A program made the position numbers and the translations under genes. The notes beneath the pieces are model-generated. The model was not told the origin of the DNA and ran no database searches. It was given only the letters and a program-made list of their open reading frames with translations. From positions 1,798,001 through 1,862,000 of the forward strand of contig NZ_CP099734.1 in NCBI RefSeq assembly GCF_025398175.1: 64,000 nt of DNA, written 5' to 3'. This document shows positions 19,915 through 29,097 of the stretch, piece by piece (within the stretch, counting starts at the first letter, position 1; the number at the start of each line of letters is the position of its first letter). This stretch comes from Photobacterium sp. TY1-4 (lineage in GTDB: Bacteria; Pseudomonadota; Gammaproteobacteria; Enterobacterales; Vibrionaceae).

Positions 19915-20385
19915 GGTTTGTCCTTCTATGAAACTACAATTCCCGACTAAGCTCGTTATAACAGAAAGTTATGTTGTTACTCAAGTCACAATTTTACGCA
20001 TCGAAAAAAATCACAGATTCTTTGATTTAGTCCCATAAAATCATATTTTTGCGAAATTGAAACGGCCCCCTTCATGATCGGAGGCACCTCACATAAGCAA
20101 GAAAATACTTACAATACAATTGTATAGAGTTTGAGAATCGTTCTAAATTTCGTCTTAAAGCTGTGAATGCAACCACAAAACAGCCACTTTAGTATTTGCA
20201 AACAGCATATCAATGCCTACTCTTTTAGTGTCAGTAGTGTTTGGCAGTGATGAAACAATATGAACGTAAGCACTTCAGTATCGGAACTTGTGTAAGCATG
20301 TTGTACAGAAGGAAGAGTTTCAATTGTCACCAAGGTTAAATATTTATTGGCGTATTGTATTGATGTAAAAGATTCAGGAGACAAC
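19915..20385. other. Promoter and long leader of the first cold-shock gene
   Basis: This 471-bp AT-rich stretch has no gene. Such a long space before a CspA-type gene fits the long structured 5' leader known for cold-shock mRNAs. A TTACAATACAATTGTATA region at about 20109-20126 contains possible promoter elements. I could not identify a classical cold box with certainty. Confidence 0.45.
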
Positions 20386-20595
20386 ATGTCTAAAGCAACA
20401 GGTACCGTTAAGTGGTTTAATGAAGAAAAAGGTTTCGGTTTTATCACTCAAGACAATGGCGGTGCTGACGTATTCGTTCATTTCCGCGCCATTACCGGTG
20501 ACGGATTCAAGACACTCGCTGAAGGCCAGAAAGTATCTTACGATACCGAGCAAGGACCGAAAGGTCTGCAGGCAGCGAACGTCGAGAAACTGTAA
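20386..20595 (+). CDS. Cold-shock protein, CspA family (copy 1)
   Basis: This 69-residue single cold-shock domain is a nucleic-acid chaperone binding single-stranded RNA. RNP1 (KGFGFI) and RNP2 (VFVHF) are intact. The start is the ATG preceded by CAGGAG. A near-identical second copy lies 0.4 kb downstream, differing at about ten positions, mainly in the last third. Each has its own leader and terminator, so they are separate units from a local duplication. Confidence 0.95.
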   Translation: MSKATGTVKWFNEEKGFGFITQDNGGADVFVHFRAITGDGFKTLAEGQKVSYDTEQGPKGLQAANVEKL

Positions 20596-20618
20596 TAAAA
20601 TTTTGCATAAGTATGAAC

Positions 20619-20645
20619 AAGGGCCACTCAGGCCCTTTTCTCGTT
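20619..20645 (+). terminator. Terminator of cold-shock gene 1
   Basis: A 7-bp stem AAGGGCC / GGCCCTT is followed by TTCTCGTTT. Confidence 0.7.
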
Positions 20646-21006
20646 TATAACGGCAAAGCGATTTCCTGTTATATTTTCATCCTTATAGAGGGGTTTATCA
20701 CCAATATCCTGTAAATCCCAAAGATTCTGCTACCTTACGCTGATACTAAGTTCACACTTTCTTCGATAAAGGCTTAATTCCATAAGTATTTGCTTGCCCT
20801 CCCCATCGCAATATGGCTTAATACCCATCGGCCTGTAATGCAGTCCTATTTATGCAGCAAATTGAAATAGAAAACTTCGTTCCACCACTTTGCGAGAAGT
20901 GTCGTTGTCCTGAAGAGCTCCATTGTCCTTTTGTCCATAAGTAATTGATTATGCTGGCTTAAGTGCGCTGATATGCGCGAGATTAATATTTTTCAGGAGA
21001 CATCAC
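20646..21006. other. Leader region of the second cold-shock gene
   Basis: No gene is seen in these 361 bp. The last 60 bp contain a small GCGC / GCGC hairpin and the ribosome site CAGGAG. The rest is AT-rich and probably contains the promoter and 5' UTR. Confidence 0.4.
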
Positions 21007-21216
21007 ATGTCTAAAGCAACTGGTACAGTTAAGTGGTTTAACGACGAGAAAGGTTTTGGCTTCATCACTCAAGACAACGGCGGTGCTGACGTATTCGTAC
21101 ACTTCCGCGCTATCGCTGGTGACGGCTTCAAATCTCTGGCTGAAGGCCAGCAAGTAACTTTCGACATCGAGCAAGGCCAGAAAGGTCCTCAAGCTGCGAA
21201 CGTTGAAAAAATCTAA
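21007..21216 (+). CDS. Cold-shock protein, CspA family (copy 2)
   Basis: This 69-residue cold-shock domain has RNP1 KGFGFI and RNP2 VFVHF intact. It is a paralogue of the preceding gene; the first 50 residues are nearly the same. Two copies with different leaders suggest differential temperature or growth-phase control, which is inference. CAGGAG precedes the ATG and a strong terminator follows. Confidence 0.95.
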   Translation: MSKATGTVKWFNDEKGFGFITQDNGGADVFVHFRAIAGDGFKSLAEGQQVTFDIEQGQKGPQAANVEKI

Positions 21217-21241
21217 GTCCCTTAGATTTTAAAGAATATAG

Positions 21242-21266
21242 AAAGGGTGCCATTGGCACCCTTTTT
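21242..21266 (+). terminator. Terminator of cold-shock gene 2
   Basis: A 10-bp stem AAAGGGTGCC / GGCACCCTTT is followed by TTCTTT. A second small hairpin (AAATCTAAG / CTTAGATTT) overlaps the stop codon. Confidence 0.85.
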
Positions 21267-21351
21267 CTTTGGCTGTTTCTCAGCCATTGTTTTCTCTCCT
21301 GCCCAGCCCAAGCGCGTATCACAACGCCATGGCCGGGCAAGATAATACGTC

Positions 21352-22089
21352 TTAGTTACTCACATTCAGGCTGTAGCGTACGGCAGTCATATCGACCCAG
21401 CGCTGATAGCCCAGATAATCATTTCTCGAATCACTATGCATCGAGTTCCCCTGCTGACTAAAGGTGAACTCACCTGGAACATAATCCACACTTTCCGGCG
21501 CATCACCATCGGACAGTTTCACGTTGAAAGGCGTCGATGCATTGATCGACTTCGTCCGGTCGATCAGAGTCGCCAAGGTAGCCGAATGTTCGCCCGGATT
21601 CTCCACATCCAGATTAAAACGAAGTCCAAGCACCATCTCCCTCAACGCACTGCCTTCTTTATGCTGGTACAACCATGCACCGCCGATATTCTCAACCGCA
21701 ATATGTTTGACGGCGAAGTCATAAGCCATCCCTTCCCGGATCCGATACAACGTCGAGCCCACATAGCCTTCGACGTAAAAATCCAAATTATACGGCCAGC
21801 GACTGTAGCTGTAATTTGACGATTCAATATTGCCGGCACGTATGCGAATATCTCCATCATCAAACTTATCATTGGCGTTGATATCAAAGGTCACCGTCAG
21901 TTGTGTATGCCCAACGTTCTGTGCAACCTCGTTGGCCAGTTCAACTTCGACATCCAGCCAGTTGTTGATTGATTTGCTGTTGAAAGCATAAGAAGAGTTT
22001 TCCGTATGCTCAACAATATCGTCATCAGAGGTACAACCCACCAAAGGTAACACCAAAATACTCGGCAACAGCAAAGCCAGTTTTTTCAT
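21352..22089 (-). CDS. Lipoprotein with an EF-hand-like module (short paralogue)
   Basis: This 245-residue protein has a lipoprotein signal with lipobox LVGC at Cys19, so it is predicted to be membrane-anchored in the periplasm or outer membrane. Most of the mature part aligns with the C-terminal half of the next upstream gene. Shared features are LTVTFDINANDKFDDGDIRIR (an EF-hand or dockerin-like D-x-N-x-N loop), a GSTLYRI segment, a VDYVPGEFTFSQ segment and the end DDYLGYQR.VDMT. The start at MKKLALLL removes a 13-codon extension lacking a signal. It lies third in line after the two-component genes and may belong to the same regulon. The domain is not one I can name. Confidence 0.8.
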   Translation of the reverse strand: MKKLALLLPSILVLPLVGCTSDDDIVEHTENSSYAFNSKSINNWLDVEVELANEVAQNVGHTQLTVTFDINANDKFDDGDIRIRAGNIESSNYSYSRWPYNLDFYVEGYVGSTLYRIREGMAYDFAVKHIAVENIGGAWLYQHKEGSALREMVLGLRFNLDVENPGEHSATLATLIDRTKSINASTPFNVKLSDGDAPESVDYVPGEFTFSQQGNSMHSDSRNDYLGYQRWVDMTAVRYSLNVSN

Positions 22090-22325
22090 TCTTATAAATC
22101 CTTTATTCCACAGCATAGACGACCACAAATTCGGGCGGTGGTGTTGCCTGTCGACCCCTTCACCATACCGTTAACTGTATAGGTCAAAACTCAGAGCAAA
22201 AATCAGTCGCCATTTTATCGTAAATTCAGCGACATAGACTAGAGGTTCGACGAAGGTATCAGCAATCTTGTTCTCTACCACATCCCGACTCAAGAGAACC
22301 CTATATCAATAAAGAGCCCATATAA

Positions 22326-22357
22326 ATAAAAAACCGAGCGCTCTTCAACGCTCGGTT
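22326..22357 (-). terminator. Terminator after the long lipoprotein gene
   Basis: Read leftward, a 9-bp stem AACCGAGCG / CGCTCGGTT is followed by TTTTATT. It separates the two paralogous lipoprotein genes, so the shorter one probably has its own promoter in the next 230 bp. Confidence 0.85.
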
Positions 22358-22383
22358 CCTGGGTCAATATCATTTGTGGTGAT

Positions 22384-23475
22384 TCAGCGGTGCCGGTAGG
22401 TCAATGAAGTCAGGTCCACGCTGGAATTCAGGCCGGTGTAATCATCTTGCGGATCCGGTACCACCGCTTGAGCGTGCTGGCTGTACACACCCTCACCCGG
22501 AATATAATCTGCACTGTTCGCGCTCAACACCATGGCCACCTGGACCGGTGTGTCGCTCTTGATGTCATTCACGCGGGCCAACAGGGCACCAGCCTGTTCG
22601 GCGCCTAGTGGCGAATATTCAGGGGTTTTATTCACTTGGATAGCAAGGACAGAATCCAAGGCCTTCTCCCCTGTCCCCCCTTGAGCCTGTCCCAGCCATC
22701 CCAACCGTTTCACGTTGAGCACCACGCTTCCCTTAGGCTGGGTCGCATGCCCCTGATCAGACAATGCCTGATCTTGTAGCTGATATAGCGTGCCATGAAG
22801 CATACTTTCAACAATCAAGCTCGAATCAGTCAGCCAGTTCGGGTTTGAAGGCTCAGCCGTCACCGGTTGCAGTACTCGAAAGCGAATATCCCCCTCATCA
22901 AACACCGCATTATGATTGATATCATAGGTGATGGTGAGCGCCGGATGCGCCGGCGATAAACTATCGTTCACCTGGGCAAGCGGGTGTTGAAAGTTCAGTA
23001 ACATCTCGAAAACTGCTGGAGCGCCGGCTTGTCCCGGGACAGAAAACGGCGCCGATTGCAGGCCAGCCATGGCTTTGGCTGACGTCCCGGCTGTGTTAAT
23101 GATGATCTTGACGCTATCTGTCCCCTTGCGATTGCCGGTATCGATGACGGTCAGCTCAAATACATATTCACCGACTTGATCCGGGTAGATGAACCGCGCA
23201 CTCAGTTCGTCGGCATCCAGCAACGTTACCTGGCTCGGGCCACTGCTCTGACGCCATTGAACCGACTTGGTATCATACATATCCAAATGATGTGTCACCT
23301 TCCCCTGCAGGGCTACCGCCGTGATCGGCGTTGAAATCACCTGATCATCCCCGGCGTGAACCTCCGGTTGCTTCTTTTTATCCCAATCATCGGCATCCGT
23401 GCTGCACCCTACGAGTAATACAGCCACAACCAAACACCAGAATCCTTTTTTTACGTTCGATAAACACTGAGCCAC
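22384..23475 (-). CDS. Lipoprotein with PKD/REJ-like and EF-hand-like modules (long paralogue)
   Basis: This 363-residue predicted lipoprotein has lipobox LVGC at Cys24. It starts at GTG, supported by a perfect AAGGAGG at good spacing. After a short linker, residues about 37-127 form a PKD/REJ-like beta-sandwich (HAGDDQVIST...YVFELTVIDTGNRKGTDSVK). The C-terminal part, from about residue 135, is the domain shared with the neighbouring lipoprotein, including LTITYDINHNAVFDEGDIRFR and ADYIPGEGVYSQ. It follows the sensor kinase gene by 128 bp. A surface or extracellular binding role is inferred from the PKD domain and the lipid anchor. Confidence 0.8.
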   Translation of the reverse strand: MAQCLSNVKKGFWCLVVAVLLVGCSTDADDWDKKKQPEVHAGDDQVISTPITAVALQGKVTHHLDMYDTKSVQWRQSSGPSQVTLLDADELSARFIYPDQVGEYVFELTVIDTGNRKGTDSVKIIINTAGTSAKAMAGLQSAPFSVPGQAGAPAVFEMLLNFQHPLAQVNDSLSPAHPALTITYDINHNAVFDEGDIRFRVLQPVTAEPSNPNWLTDSSLIVESMLHGTLYQLQDQALSDQGHATQPKGSVVLNVKRLGWLGQAQGGTGEKALDSVLAIQVNKTPEYSPLGAEQAGALLARVNDIKSDTPVQVAMVLSANSADYIPGEGVYSQHAQAVVPDPQDDYTGLNSSVDLTSLTYRHR

Positions 23476-23603
23476 AACGCCTCCTTAATCTCTTCTGCTG
23501 AATCTTCTTAAGATGAAGTAAAAAACAAGACTAAAGTTAACAGGATAAGCGGCACGGGTCTGTGGCGATGCGAAGACGTTTCTGGACAGTTTGTGACAGG
23601 TTC

Positions 23604-25211
23604 TCAGACAGCGGACGTCACAGGCAACGGCATCTGTTTCGGCCACACGATGGTAAAATTTGCCCCCCCAAGTGCTGAATGATGAATCGACACCTGCCCT
23701 TTGTGCCAAATCGCTATTTGCTGGACAATCGCCAGCCCTAAACCATGCCCGCTGTGTCGCTCCCGAGGGGCGTTGTTTTCCTGTGCAAACGGCTCAAACA
23801 CTTTATTCCACGCACTCTCCGGGAGCCCGCAGCCGTCATCTTCGACAACCAGCGAACACTGGTCCCCTTGACAGGTCAGCGAGACCCGAATTGTCGTTCG
23901 GGCAAACCGTCCGGCATTCGAGAGTAAGTTATTCAGGGCGCGGATCATCGCCCGGCTATCCACAATGAGTGCGCTGCCTCTCATCGCCTCACAACAGTGA
24001 TAGTCGATCATCAAATCGGTATGCTCATCCTGAAAATGCGCCAGCTCCCGCTCAACCTGTTGTGCCAGGATGCACGCCTTGAACTGACTGACATCTGCGA
24101 TGCGACTATACCGGGATAACACCAGGGTTTGATTAATCAGATGGTCTAAATCATCAATGCTGGCACGAATGACATTTTCATATTTATCTTTCTGCGCCGT
24201 GGTAGTTTCTTCACTCCCCAGCATCTCAAACGCAAAACGCAAGCGGTACAGTGGTGTGCGCAAGTCGTGGGCAATGGCATTGGTCATCTCCCGCTGGCCC
24301 AGGATCATTTCTTCAATGCTATCCGCCATTTGGTTAAACGATCGTCCCAGTCTTTCCACCGTTGAAGAGCGGGAAACTTTGGCCCTCAGCTCAAGCCGCC
24401 CTTCCCCAAAATCGTTGGCGGTGACAGCCAGACGATTCAGGTCGCGCCATAAGGGATAAACCCACAAAAACATCGCGGCAGAAATACAGATCACGAAAGT
24501 GATCAACAAGAGCACATAGTACTGCCCAAGAGGATATTGAATATCTATCTGATCCGCTTTCAACACGTAGGGCGTGCGAAGACGGTAATACACCGTCACC
24601 AGACCATCCGGTTGCTGCTGGACCACCGGCTGGCCGCTGACCATCGTCTCATTTTCTGTTGCAGACAACACCAGTTCTTCGTCAGTCTGCAAGGTCAGGG
24701 AAAATGGAAACTGCGGGCTCACCGACTGAAGATACTGAGGCCACTTAGTGACCGGAAGCGCATCCATCGATTGTGCCAGGAGGTGTAAAGTACCAACACT
24801 GTTACGGCTAACATGCTCCGTCAGGGACGGATTGAGCCCCAATGACAAAGCCCAGGGACTATTTTCAACCCGATGTAGCAACATACTGTGATCCGTGGTG
24901 GTCAATACATAAGTCCCCGCCATTAATTTCTGTTGTTGATCAGAATCGAGCGGTAATGCCTCAATTTGTTGTAGCCGCAGGGAATAGCCGAAGTTTTCCG
25001 ATAACCCCGCAACCACCTCAGGCCACTGTGCCGATGGGACAGCCTGCAATTGTTGCTCTATCAGATAAAAGGTGCCGCGGTACGTTTTTTCGTAATAGTT
25101 TTCTTCCACATACGTATTGATCAGACCAATCGGACTCAACCCCGTCGGCAGAATTAAGAACAAGGTTGGCATAAAGACGGCAAGCCACAGCACCGCAAAC
25201 GCTTTCAACAT
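23604..25211 (-). CDS. Sensor histidine kinase, RstB-like
   Basis: This 535-residue inner-membrane kinase has a membrane helix at about 3-24, a large periplasmic sensor (about 25-228), a second helix (about 230-252), a HAMP linker, the H-box AIAHDLRTPL with His315, and ATPase boxes DDGCGLP and GHGLGLAI. The sensor seems to contain two related halves: RGTFYLIEQQLQAVPSAQWP followed by FGYSLRLQ, and VGTLHLLAQSMDALPVTKWP followed by FPFSLTLQ. The paired response regulator lies 21 bp upstream. The signal is unknown; the adjacent lipoprotein genes are candidate targets. Confidence 0.93.
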   Translation of the reverse strand: MLKAFAVLWLAVFMPTLFLILPTGLSPIGLINTYVEENYYEKTYRGTFYLIEQQLQAVPSAQWPEVVAGLSENFGYSLRLQQIEALPLDSDQQQKLMAGTYVLTTTDHSMLLHRVENSPWALSLGLNPSLTEHVSRNSVGTLHLLAQSMDALPVTKWPQYLQSVSPQFPFSLTLQTDEELVLSATENETMVSGQPVVQQQPDGLVTVYYRLRTPYVLKADQIDIQYPLGQYYVLLLITFVICISAAMFLWVYPLWRDLNRLAVTANDFGEGRLELRAKVSRSSTVERLGRSFNQMADSIEEMILGQREMTNAIAHDLRTPLYRLRFAFEMLGSEETTTAQKDKYENVIRASIDDLDHLINQTLVLSRYSRIADVSQFKACILAQQVERELAHFQDEHTDLMIDYHCCEAMRGSALIVDSRAMIRALNNLLSNAGRFARTTIRVSLTCQGDQCSLVVEDDGCGLPESAWNKVFEPFAQENNAPRERHSGHGLGLAIVQQIAIWHKGQVSIHHSALGGANFTIVWPKQMPLPVTSAV

Positions 25212-25232
25212 AATGTCAGATCCCCCTGGAAA

Positions 25233-25952
25233 TTAACGGATACAAAGCTGATAGCCTTTCCCGCGCACCGTTTTAATCACCTGATCCTGCTCTTTAGCGT
25301 CCCCCTGAAGTGTTTTGCGTAACCGCGAAATGCGCCGATCAATGGAGCGATCGAGCCCATCGTATTCTAACCCTCTGAGTTGCTGAACAATATCTTCCCG
25401 GGTCACCACCTCACCATGGTGCTTGGCCAGCAGGCACAGGAGCTCAAATTCTGCGGTAGTGAGCTCGACCGGCAGGCCGTAAAGCAGCACCATGCGCCGG
25501 GTCAAATCAATCTTGAGCGCACCAAACTGATAGTCAAACGGCTGCTGTTCCGAGGGGGCGGATTGTTCCGATGAAGCGGATTGCAGCGGTGCGGCTCTGC
25601 GCAGCAATGCCCGGATCCGGGAGAGCAATAAGCGGGGCTGCACCTGTTTGATTACATAATCATCCGCACCTAACTCGAGTCCCAGCATCTGATCGATATC
25701 ATCATCCAATGCGGTTTGCATTAAAATGAACCCCTCATAGTGCTGTCGGACCTGACGACAGACTTCCATCCCACTCAGGCCCGGCAGCATAATATCCAGA
25801 ATCACCAAATCCGGTTGTTCATCAATGATTCGCGTCACCGCGTCTTGGCCATCACAAACCACCGACACGGTAAATTCGTAGCGCTCAAGGAAATCCTGAA
25901 TCAACACCGCCAAATCAAGATCATCTTCAACCAACATGATCCGCTTATGCAT
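25233..25952 (-). CDS. OmpR-family response regulator, RstA-like
   Basis: This 239-residue regulator has a receiver domain (acidic pair Asp10/Asp11, phosphorylation site Asp53 in VILDIMLPG) and an OmpR-type winged helix. The segment LRGLEYDGLDRSIDRRISRLRK closely matches E. coli RstA. The conserved Lys-Pro after the last strand is replaced by KQVQP, as in RstA-like proteins that lack KP. The start MHKRIMLVEDD has AGAGG at good spacing; longer in-frame starts reach into the neighbouring MFS gene and are rejected. It is the first gene of the unit with the sensor kinase. Confidence 0.94.
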   Translation of the reverse strand: MHKRIMLVEDDLDLAVLIQDFLERYEFTVSVVCDGQDAVTRIIDEQPDLVILDIMLPGLSGMEVCRQVRQHYEGFILMQTALDDDIDQMLGLELGADDYVIKQVQPRLLLSRIRALLRRAAPLQSASSEQSAPSEQQPFDYQFGALKIDLTRRMVLLYGLPVELTTAEFELLCLLAKHHGEVVTREDIVQQLRGLEYDGLDRSIDRRISRLRKTLQGDAKEQDQVIKTVRGKGYQLCIR

Positions 25953-26077
25953 GCCAACCTCTGATATATCATCCATGTGTTCAACGCCATCTCCTGTACT
26001 TTTCCACCGATCATACAAGATCTCCGGCACTAGACTGTGACAGTTTGTGACGACAATTGTTCTCTCCCGACTCCGGC

Positions 26078-27322
26078 TCAGGCCTCGGCTGGAATGGCAA
26101 TCCGCTTCTGATATTGCGCCATTGCCATTAAGCACAGGGCTGCCGCCATCGAGACCACAATCACCGTCAACCAGGTTGTTTCAAATCCCCAATGATCAAT
26201 CGCCAACCCTATCAGCGTAAAGCTTGGTAGCACAATCAGGTTTTTCATGGTGGTTAATACCCCCTGGATCCGTCCGCGATGGCTTTTAGGCGACTGATTA
26301 GCAAGATAAACCCCCTCTTTGGTCACCAGCAACACTTCGGCAGCCGAGAGGAAAAACCAAGCGAAGAAGTGAATCGGGATCGTGGGGAGCGCCATGACAA
26401 GCCCATACCCCACCGCGAACAGCAGACCCGCATACGCCAGGGTGACGATCTCAGCCTGATGGGTTGTCAGCCGCATTAACAATGGGGTGATCACCACCAC
26501 CAGAATACAGGCGTAGGTCATCAACTGACCAAACAGCACCGGACCATCGGTATCGAATATATCATTCAGATACAGCGGGCTGGTCATCGTCATTTGGTTC
26601 AGGGCGATCCATAGAAGCGCACATAGCCCGGTGAAGACCAATAATCTTGGCCGCTGCTTGAGCACCTGCCAGACCGAGCCTTCCACTGCGCGCTCCAGCT
26701 CTGAATGTGTTTCATCCTCCGATGCATGATTGTGCCCATCGGTGCGGATGAAAAACATCACCAACCCAATCCCGACCAACGCAGCAATCCCGTTGCCCCA
26801 GAAGATCCAAGTAGTGTAATTCCAGAACAGATATCCGGCCACCAGCGGCCCTGCAGCAGAGCCCAGGTTAAATGCCAGGTAGCTTAACGACATCACCGCA
26901 TCACGGTTGGTCGGAGTCGACAGATCCGCAACCAACGCATTACTGGCCGGAAGCGCAACCCCGAAAAAGAAATAGGCGGCAAACAACAGGATCGGGATCA
27001 ACTGAGCATGATCGCTATAGAATCCACAAATCAGCAGGATCACCGCACCTGCCAGCTCCCCCCACACCATAATTTTTTTGTGACCCAGGCTATCTGCCAA
27101 TTTGCCGCCGCACAGGCCGCCAAGAACAAACAGAGCCATCACGCCCATCGCCAGCGTACCGGCAACCGTCGCGGAATAATTCAGTTTTTCCGTCAACAAA
27201 AGCAGGAGAAAGGGAATGATGAAGTTGCCCAGGCCCAGAATAAACCGGGCCACAGCGATGACATAGATGTTACCCGGTAACCCACGATACAGCGCGAGCG
27301 AACGTAATAATTGATTCAGCAT
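26078..27322 (-). CDS. MFS transporter (DHA1-like efflux)
   Basis: This is a 414-residue major-facilitator protein with about 12 membrane helices. The loop motif GGKLADSLGHKKIM after the second helix fits motif A, and a longer polar loop (HNHASEDETHSELE) splits the two halves. Drug/H+ antiporter-type MFS proteins look like this; the substrate cannot be told. The start MLNQLLRSLALYRG has AAGGAAC upstream; the 24-codon upstream extension is unsupported. The DJ-1/PfpI gene lies 110 bp upstream on the same strand. Confidence 0.88.
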   Translation of the reverse strand: MLNQLLRSLALYRGLPGNIYVIAVARFILGLGNFIIPFLLLLLTEKLNYSATVAGTLAMGVMALFVLGGLCGGKLADSLGHKKIMVWGELAGAVILLICGFYSDHAQLIPILLFAAYFFFGVALPASNALVADLSTPTNRDAVMSLSYLAFNLGSAAGPLVAGYLFWNYTTWIFWGNGIAALVGIGLVMFFIRTDGHNHASEDETHSELERAVEGSVWQVLKQRPRLLVFTGLCALLWIALNQMTMTSPLYLNDIFDTDGPVLFGQLMTYACILVVVITPLLMRLTTHQAEIVTLAYAGLLFAVGYGLVMALPTIPIHFFAWFFLSAAEVLLVTKEGVYLANQSPKSHRGRIQGVLTTMKNLIVLPSFTLIGLAIDHWGFETTWLTVIVVSMAAALCLMAMAQYQKRIAIPAEA

Positions 27323-27432
27323 GCAGTTCCTTGCATTGATGCACAAGCACTGATAACTCCTGCCAGCGCGAAAAATATGTGGCAGCCGTTTCACCGAGCT
27401 GCCACGTCATCAAGAAAATTCAGATTGCGGGA

Positions 27433-28038
27433 TCAGCTGACAATCGCTGACTGAATGCTCGATGAGATGATCTCATCAAACATCTCAGCCTGACCGGCAG
27501 GGAGTAACTGCCGGTGAATTTCCCGCCGTTTCGCTTCTCCGCAAAGGCGCTCTGCGATCCAGCCGGTTAAATACAAACTCGACAGGCAGCCACCCGCTGT
27601 CGCGATATTCCCATCGACTACCAGCGCCTGATCCTCAACCGTGGCGCCCATCGCTTCCAGGCTTGGTTTCGCATCCGGGTGCGTGGTCAGCTTCCGCCCC
27701 ACCAGCAAACCTAACCGGTAAAGAATAAATGAACCGGCACAGATGGACCCAATCAACTGTCGTTCGGGATCCAGGCGGAAAGCCCCCATGAATTCAGGAT
27801 CGTCAAGCACCGCCGGCACGCCTTTATAACCACTGACAAACAACACGGCATCTGCCGCGTTGGCTTGCGCAATATGGCCATCCGTTTGAACTTCGATGCC
27901 GAGTGTCGATGTATGACTTGCTTTGGTCCCCAGAACGCGAACCTGCCAGTCCTTATCGGAACGACCGAAGATATCTCTCATTAAAAAGAAATCAACATCG
28001 GTGAATTCATCAAATAAAACAATCGCAATTTGATACAT
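27433..28038 (-). CDS. DJ-1/PfpI family protein
   Basis: This 201-residue protein has the flavodoxin-like DJ-1/PfpI fold. The nucleophile elbow contains Cys100 in IGSICAGSFIL and acidic residues near the start (FDEFTDVDFF) lie in the usual place. Family members are chaperones, deglycase-like enzymes, amidotransferases or isonitrile hydratases; this subgroup resembles the N-terminal domain of GATase-type AraC regulators but has no HTH. GGGAGG precedes the ATG. The DNA contains no hint of substrate. Confidence 0.88.
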   Translation of the reverse strand: MYQIAIVLFDEFTDVDFFLMRDIFGRSDKDWQVRVLGTKASHTSTLGIEVQTDGHIAQANAADAVLFVSGYKGVPAVLDDPEFMGAFRLDPERQLIGSICAGSFILYRLGLLVGRKLTTHPDAKPSLEAMGATVEDQALVVDGNIATAGGCLSSLYLTGWIAERLCGEAKRREIHRQLLPAGQAEMFDEIISSSIQSAIVS

Positions 28039-28065
28039 AACGCCTCCCGGGGGGACAAGGTCCGG

Positions 28066-28509
28066 TTAACTGTTTGGGTCGTGAATGAAATCGAAAAAAT
28101 GCGCATCTTCCGAAGCGACGGTAAAACCCAGCTTGTGGTACAACGCGACAGCCGGCGCATTATGTTTAAAGCAGCTGAGCGTCAGCGGTTTCCCTGCCCG
28201 GTGAGCTTCCTGTTGCAGCTGGTTCGTGATCGTCACGCCCAGCCCTTGGCCCCGCCACGACTCAAAGACCGCCAGCAGGTGAAGATGAACGCTTTGCTCG
28301 ATGTGCTTATAACAGACCAACCCGACCTGCTCTCCCTGAAAGACAACCCAGTAAAACCACGCCGGTTGTAACCGGGACGCAAAGTAATGCTGCTGAAACG
28401 CCTCGTCCCAGCCAAAGGCGGCCTCGATCACGGGCTGCATCGACGATTTGAAAATTTCAAACGTTAAAGGCTGCTCTGTTTCACTTACGCCGATTAATTC
28501 TATGTCCAT
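28066..28509 (-). CDS. GNAT family N-acetyltransferase
   Basis: The 147-residue protein has acetyl-CoA-binding motif A (LLAVFESWRGQGLGVTI) and the C-terminal NAPAVALYHKLGF typical of GNAT enzymes. The substrate is unknown. A GTG directly precedes the ATG (two tandem starts); AAGGAG lies 8 and 11 nt upstream of them. It lies 27 bp before the DJ-1 gene, so the two may be cotranscribed. Confidence 0.88.
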   Translation of the reverse strand: MDIELIGVSETEQPLTFEIFKSSMQPVIEAAFGWDEAFQQHYFASRLQPAWFYWVVFQGEQVGLVCYKHIEQSVHLHLLAVFESWRGQGLGVTITNQLQQEAHRAGKPLTLSCFKHNAPAVALYHKLGFTVASEDAHFFDFIHDPNS

Positions 28510-28545
28510 CACTCTGTCACTCCTTCGGGTTAATTCAGTGCGATC

Positions 28546-29019
28546 CTATGGCGTAAACGCGAGTTTCATAATATGTTGCGGCCCGGCGGCCCCACCAAGA
28601 TACAACGAGCCGGTATCTTCAAACCCGCCACTTAAATAACAGTGCTTTGCCCCGGGGTTTTTACAATTGACCGTGAGGTACATTTGCTGGAACTGGGGAT
28701 AAGCCTGCGCTAAGAAACCATTAAGTTGCTGCACGGCTAATTTCCCGAAGCCCTGGCCCTGATATTGCTGATCAATCAAGTAAGCTCTTAAACCAAGACT
28801 GCCCGGTTCAGCAAATTCATAGTTGTTGGCATACGTGGTATCAATCAGAAAGAAACCAACCACATGACCGTCTGACACGATCACATGGGGGTGAACGACG
28901 CTATCAATGTTGACCAGGATTTCATCGATGGTACCAACAAATGGTAGTTGCTCATCTGTCACACTTAATTGGATCACCTCATCCAAATGATGAGGCTTCA
29001 TTGCTTCAATACGAATCAC
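28546..29019 (-). CDS. GNAT family N-acetyltransferase
   Basis: The 157-residue protein starts at GTG with GGAAG 5 nt upstream. Motif A is LGLRAYLIDQQYQGQGFGKLA and the end NPGAKHCYLSGGFEDTG matches the GNAT core. It is distinct from the next acetyltransferase downstream, so this is not a recent tandem duplication. Substrate unknown. Confidence 0.88.
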   Translation of the reverse strand: MIRIEAMKPHHLDEVIQLSVTDEQLPFVGTIDEILVNIDSVVHPHVIVSDGHVVGFFLIDTTYANNYEFAEPGSLGLRAYLIDQQYQGQGFGKLAVQQLNGFLAQAYPQFQQMYLTVNCKNPGAKHCYLSGGFEDTGSLYLGGAAGPQHIMKLAFTP

Positions 29020-29097
29020 AGTTCTTCCTTATAACTGACTTAATTAGACATCCTGAAATATGCCGTGACACTTCAGGTCAACCACCAGAGCGACCGC

